The notes under the pieces were generated by a model, which worked only from the letters and a program-made list of their open reading frames with translations, was not told the DNA's origin and ran no database searches. The translations under genes were made by a program, and so were the position numbers. Below are positions 61,770-64,000 of a DNA stretch of 64,000 bases, piece by piece (the first letter of the stretch is position 1; each line of letters begins with the position of its first letter). Source of the DNA: Balanoglossus misakiensis (taxonomy: Eukaryota > Hemichordata); the NCBI GenBank assembly GCA_040954595.2, contig CM082583.2, positions 12,090,001 to 12,154,000 on the forward strand, written 5' to 3'.

Positions 61770-61880
61770 TTCGCCGGCACAATCATGCCCATGTGTACAT
61801 TGTCTCGCCCCGTCACTGTCTCCAAGTTTAAAAACAAACAGGTCTTCTCCAAACACTTTCGCTCTGATCCTGTCCGCCTG

Positions 61881-63732
61881 AACAAGTTGCACACTTCACA
61901 CGTCGGCGTGGTATCTTCTCCGTGCGGCGAATGGTGCGACTGGCTGTAGGCCTACCACTACGGGGTTACACCTGTCAACAGAGCAGCGGGCAACGTTTGA
62001 CCCCTGCGACGAGTCCCTGTTGAACCGAGCCGAAAAACGCGACAGGAGCCCCCATCATGTCAAAGCGACGCAAATAGAACGGGCGTGAATTATTTAGTGA
62101 TTAATTGCGACAGGTCCAATTCACCGGGTTGGTGTTGTGCGCTGAGGATCGGGTGTGAAAGGTCACAGGTGATGTGCCACCAGAATATTTACATCAACAC
62201 TTATGCTATAGTTGAGATCTGAACAAGAAGCACTCCAGTTCACCGATTAAACAACAAGACACTCCGCGATGGTGCACATTAACGCCCCGGAGGAGATGTG
62301 TACCATTCTTTTGTGTAAAGGGATACCTCATTATTTAATAATGTCGCTACATATCCCCCTTCTTCCTTCATACCAAGGATTGGGGGCGTCGTCGCCTTGG
62401 TAACTCGGAAACAATGAACACGAACGTGTGTCTGTTTTTATTGTTGTTGGTAAATGAACCTGACAGGGTTCACCTACTCCAGTATTTATGAAGTTGGCGA
62501 CGCAACTATTGGCTAGGGGAATAATCGATACGCGATGACGTTGTTAAAGACAGCGCTCTTTTGGAGCACGTCAGCAATAGTACACGTGTTGTCACGCCTG
62601 ATAAAAAGTGACAGAATGGCCCGCTTGAGTAAACATCGCCTTCTTTGATTGGCATTTTACTAGCTCTGTGCCGATTGTCCACTCATCATCTCTAAAAAAC
62701 GGTCGCTTTGAAATATTAGAACGTTTGGGCCTCCAGGGAGGAGAAAAACTGGTGGTTAAGAAAAATCTGATGTGTAATGATATTTTCATTAACTTGTGAA
62801 CTAAATAATAATCTTGAAGTGTTTTGGTTACTTATTCGTGTTAAGTCTAGGCATAGGTGCGTTAATGTGGATTTAATTAACACAAACTGGATACCAAAGC
62901 TCTCGATAACACATCAGTAACAAACAAGTACATCGTTCAAGGCCAGAGCACTTGACCGTACTCTTCTCTCTCATTATTCAAGTGCACACCTTCAAAGTGC
63001 TACAAGACACAACAAACAAATTTTATCTAAGTTGTGAACGGTATCGAGGTCAATGTTTACGACGGACACCAATAGTGATGGCGGTATTTTAAAATTCTGG
63101 GGCCATGTTAAGGACCAGCCACTTGAACTGGCTCAGATTGGTGTTTTTCTGATGTCAAGTTTCTCATATTGACCCCCGTTTCTCTGTACATCTGCGTCAC
63201 ATATCTGGAATTATGTCACATTTGTTTCCTTGTTTTTAAGTTAAGACGTCAAAATATTATTTCTGTGCGCTTGCGAAACTTGGGACGTACTTGTGAGCCA
63301 AGTACATGTAATTGTACGCAATAAACGGACAAAATCGAATAAATATATTCTTCCAGTTAGGGCTTTGAAATAGGGATTCACGAATTTTGTTTAATAGGTG
63401 ACCTTTCACCTTCAGAGTCACCTCTGTCATGAGTGTATCGATCACCGTCATTTTTGAATAATGAATTGGCTATCGATTTTGAATAGGATAATGCGTTCGC
63501 GGTGACCACTAGGTGGCGTTGTCAATGAATGAGTATAGGGACAGTGAACGATACACACAGCCAGCTGTGGGTAACTCGTCGCGGCGTTTGATTTTTTTCC
63601 TCTGTTAGATCTCTTTCTGTTCAATAGCCGGTTCAGCCTGTGGGAGAAGGGGGATTCAAAGCCCGTTTCCCAAACTGACTTTTTTTCGGTTGACTTTCGT
63701 ATGTTTGTCTTGCGTTCACGGATCCTGCAAGA
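61881..63732. other. Intergenic region, no gene seen
   Basis: Only short open frames without motifs. The last few hundred bases should be the promoter region of the exon at 63733; no TATA box is obvious. Confidence 0.4.
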
Positions 63733-63811
63733 ATGAGGCGTGTCTGCATCGGCTCTCGGTCTCATCCATGGACATATCTAACTCTGGGTATCTGGTGTCT
63801 CGGAATCTCAG
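63733..63811 (+). CDS. Probable first coding exon: signal peptide of a secreted or membrane protein (continues off window)
   Basis: The ATG at 63733 has a purine at -3. It encodes 26 residues and one extra base: a basic N-region (M-R-R-V-C) and a hydrophobic core (T-Y-L-T-L-G-I-W-C-L-G-I-S), which is the layout of a signal peptide. The exon ends at a perfect donor CAG|GTAAGT (63812). A phase-1 intron directly after the signal peptide is common in animal extracellular proteins. The rest of the gene is beyond the right edge, so the product cannot be named. Confidence 0.45.
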
Positions 63812-64000
63812 GTAAGTCCAACGCGCAGGCTCCTTGGCGAAATGAAAGTTGTGCACTTCCAGACACTTTACAGAAACTCCTGGCGTGTAATCGACAAGAG
63901 ATGAAATGAAAGATTGGTAATTTTGAACGATGGAAAACCTGAAAGTGATTGCTCAAACTCAAGTCTGTATAGCAAGGTCATCGACGCTTGTATAATGCTT
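63812..64000 (+). other. Start of an intron after the signal-peptide exon
   Basis: The sequence after the donor shows no further coding signal up to the window edge. Confidence 0.35.

Noticed and set aside
63448-63962. Minus-strand frames of 105 and 66 codons at the right edge
   Set aside because: They overlap the better supported plus-strand signal-peptide exon and show no motif or splice consistency.

Overview
The window is intron-rich animal nuclear DNA. Evidence: GT-AG spliced genes, a metazoan-type tRNA-Gly with a pol III terminator, AATAAA poly(A) signals, TATA and heat-shock promoters, and unmistakable animal proteins (CHD1, HSP70, an HNMT-like methyltransferase, a TIR/ARM protein). 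Frequent TACATGTA-type words and the TIR/ARM architecture suggest a marine invertebrate, perhaps a mollusc or other lophotrochozoan; that lineage call is inference.

Left part (1-15.9 kb): a ~190-bp tandem repeat (1-558), tRNA-Gly(GCC) on the minus strand, then a TATA-driven 13-exon gene (2380-8516, +) whose 1208-aa product is ARM-TIR-ARM-TIR plus a SAM-like tail. It converges on a 3-exon histamine N-methyltransferase-like gene (9102-10445, -). About 5.5 kb without a recognisable gene follows.

Middle (15.9-49.2 kb): about 200 copies of an 87-bp satellite (15934-33350), a 100-N gap, a 10.8-kb contig holding the N-terminal third of an intronless HSP70 gene (-) with a strong heat-shock promoter and the C-terminal 25 exons of CHD1 (-), a second 100-N gap, about 54 copies of a related 88-bp satellite in the opposite orientation (44379-49121), and a third 100-N gap. 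Both HSP70 and CHD1 are cut off at gaps with no continuation anywhere in the window, so the order and orientation of contigs here is doubtful.

Right part (49.2-64 kb): two intronless, convergently oriented genes (50935-52272 + and 56817-59237 -) encode basic, low-complexity proteins that share a K-A-[LM]-Q-G-S-M-x-A-Y-T N-terminal motif and a C-terminal KVxF motif; I do not recognise the family. Between them is a 175-bp CT microsatellite. At the right edge a short + strand exon encodes a probable signal peptide and ends at a perfect splice donor, so a secreted or membrane protein gene probably runs off the window.

The most biologically interesting item is the tandem TIR gene: both TIR domains keep the W-M-D-I-E motif whose glutamate aligns with the catalytic glutamate of SARM1-type NADases, the two halves share exon phases, and the N-terminus carries an N-myristoylation motif. 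The most striking structure is the near-perfect 87-bp satellite, which by virtue of its period stays open in one reading frame for thousands of bases.
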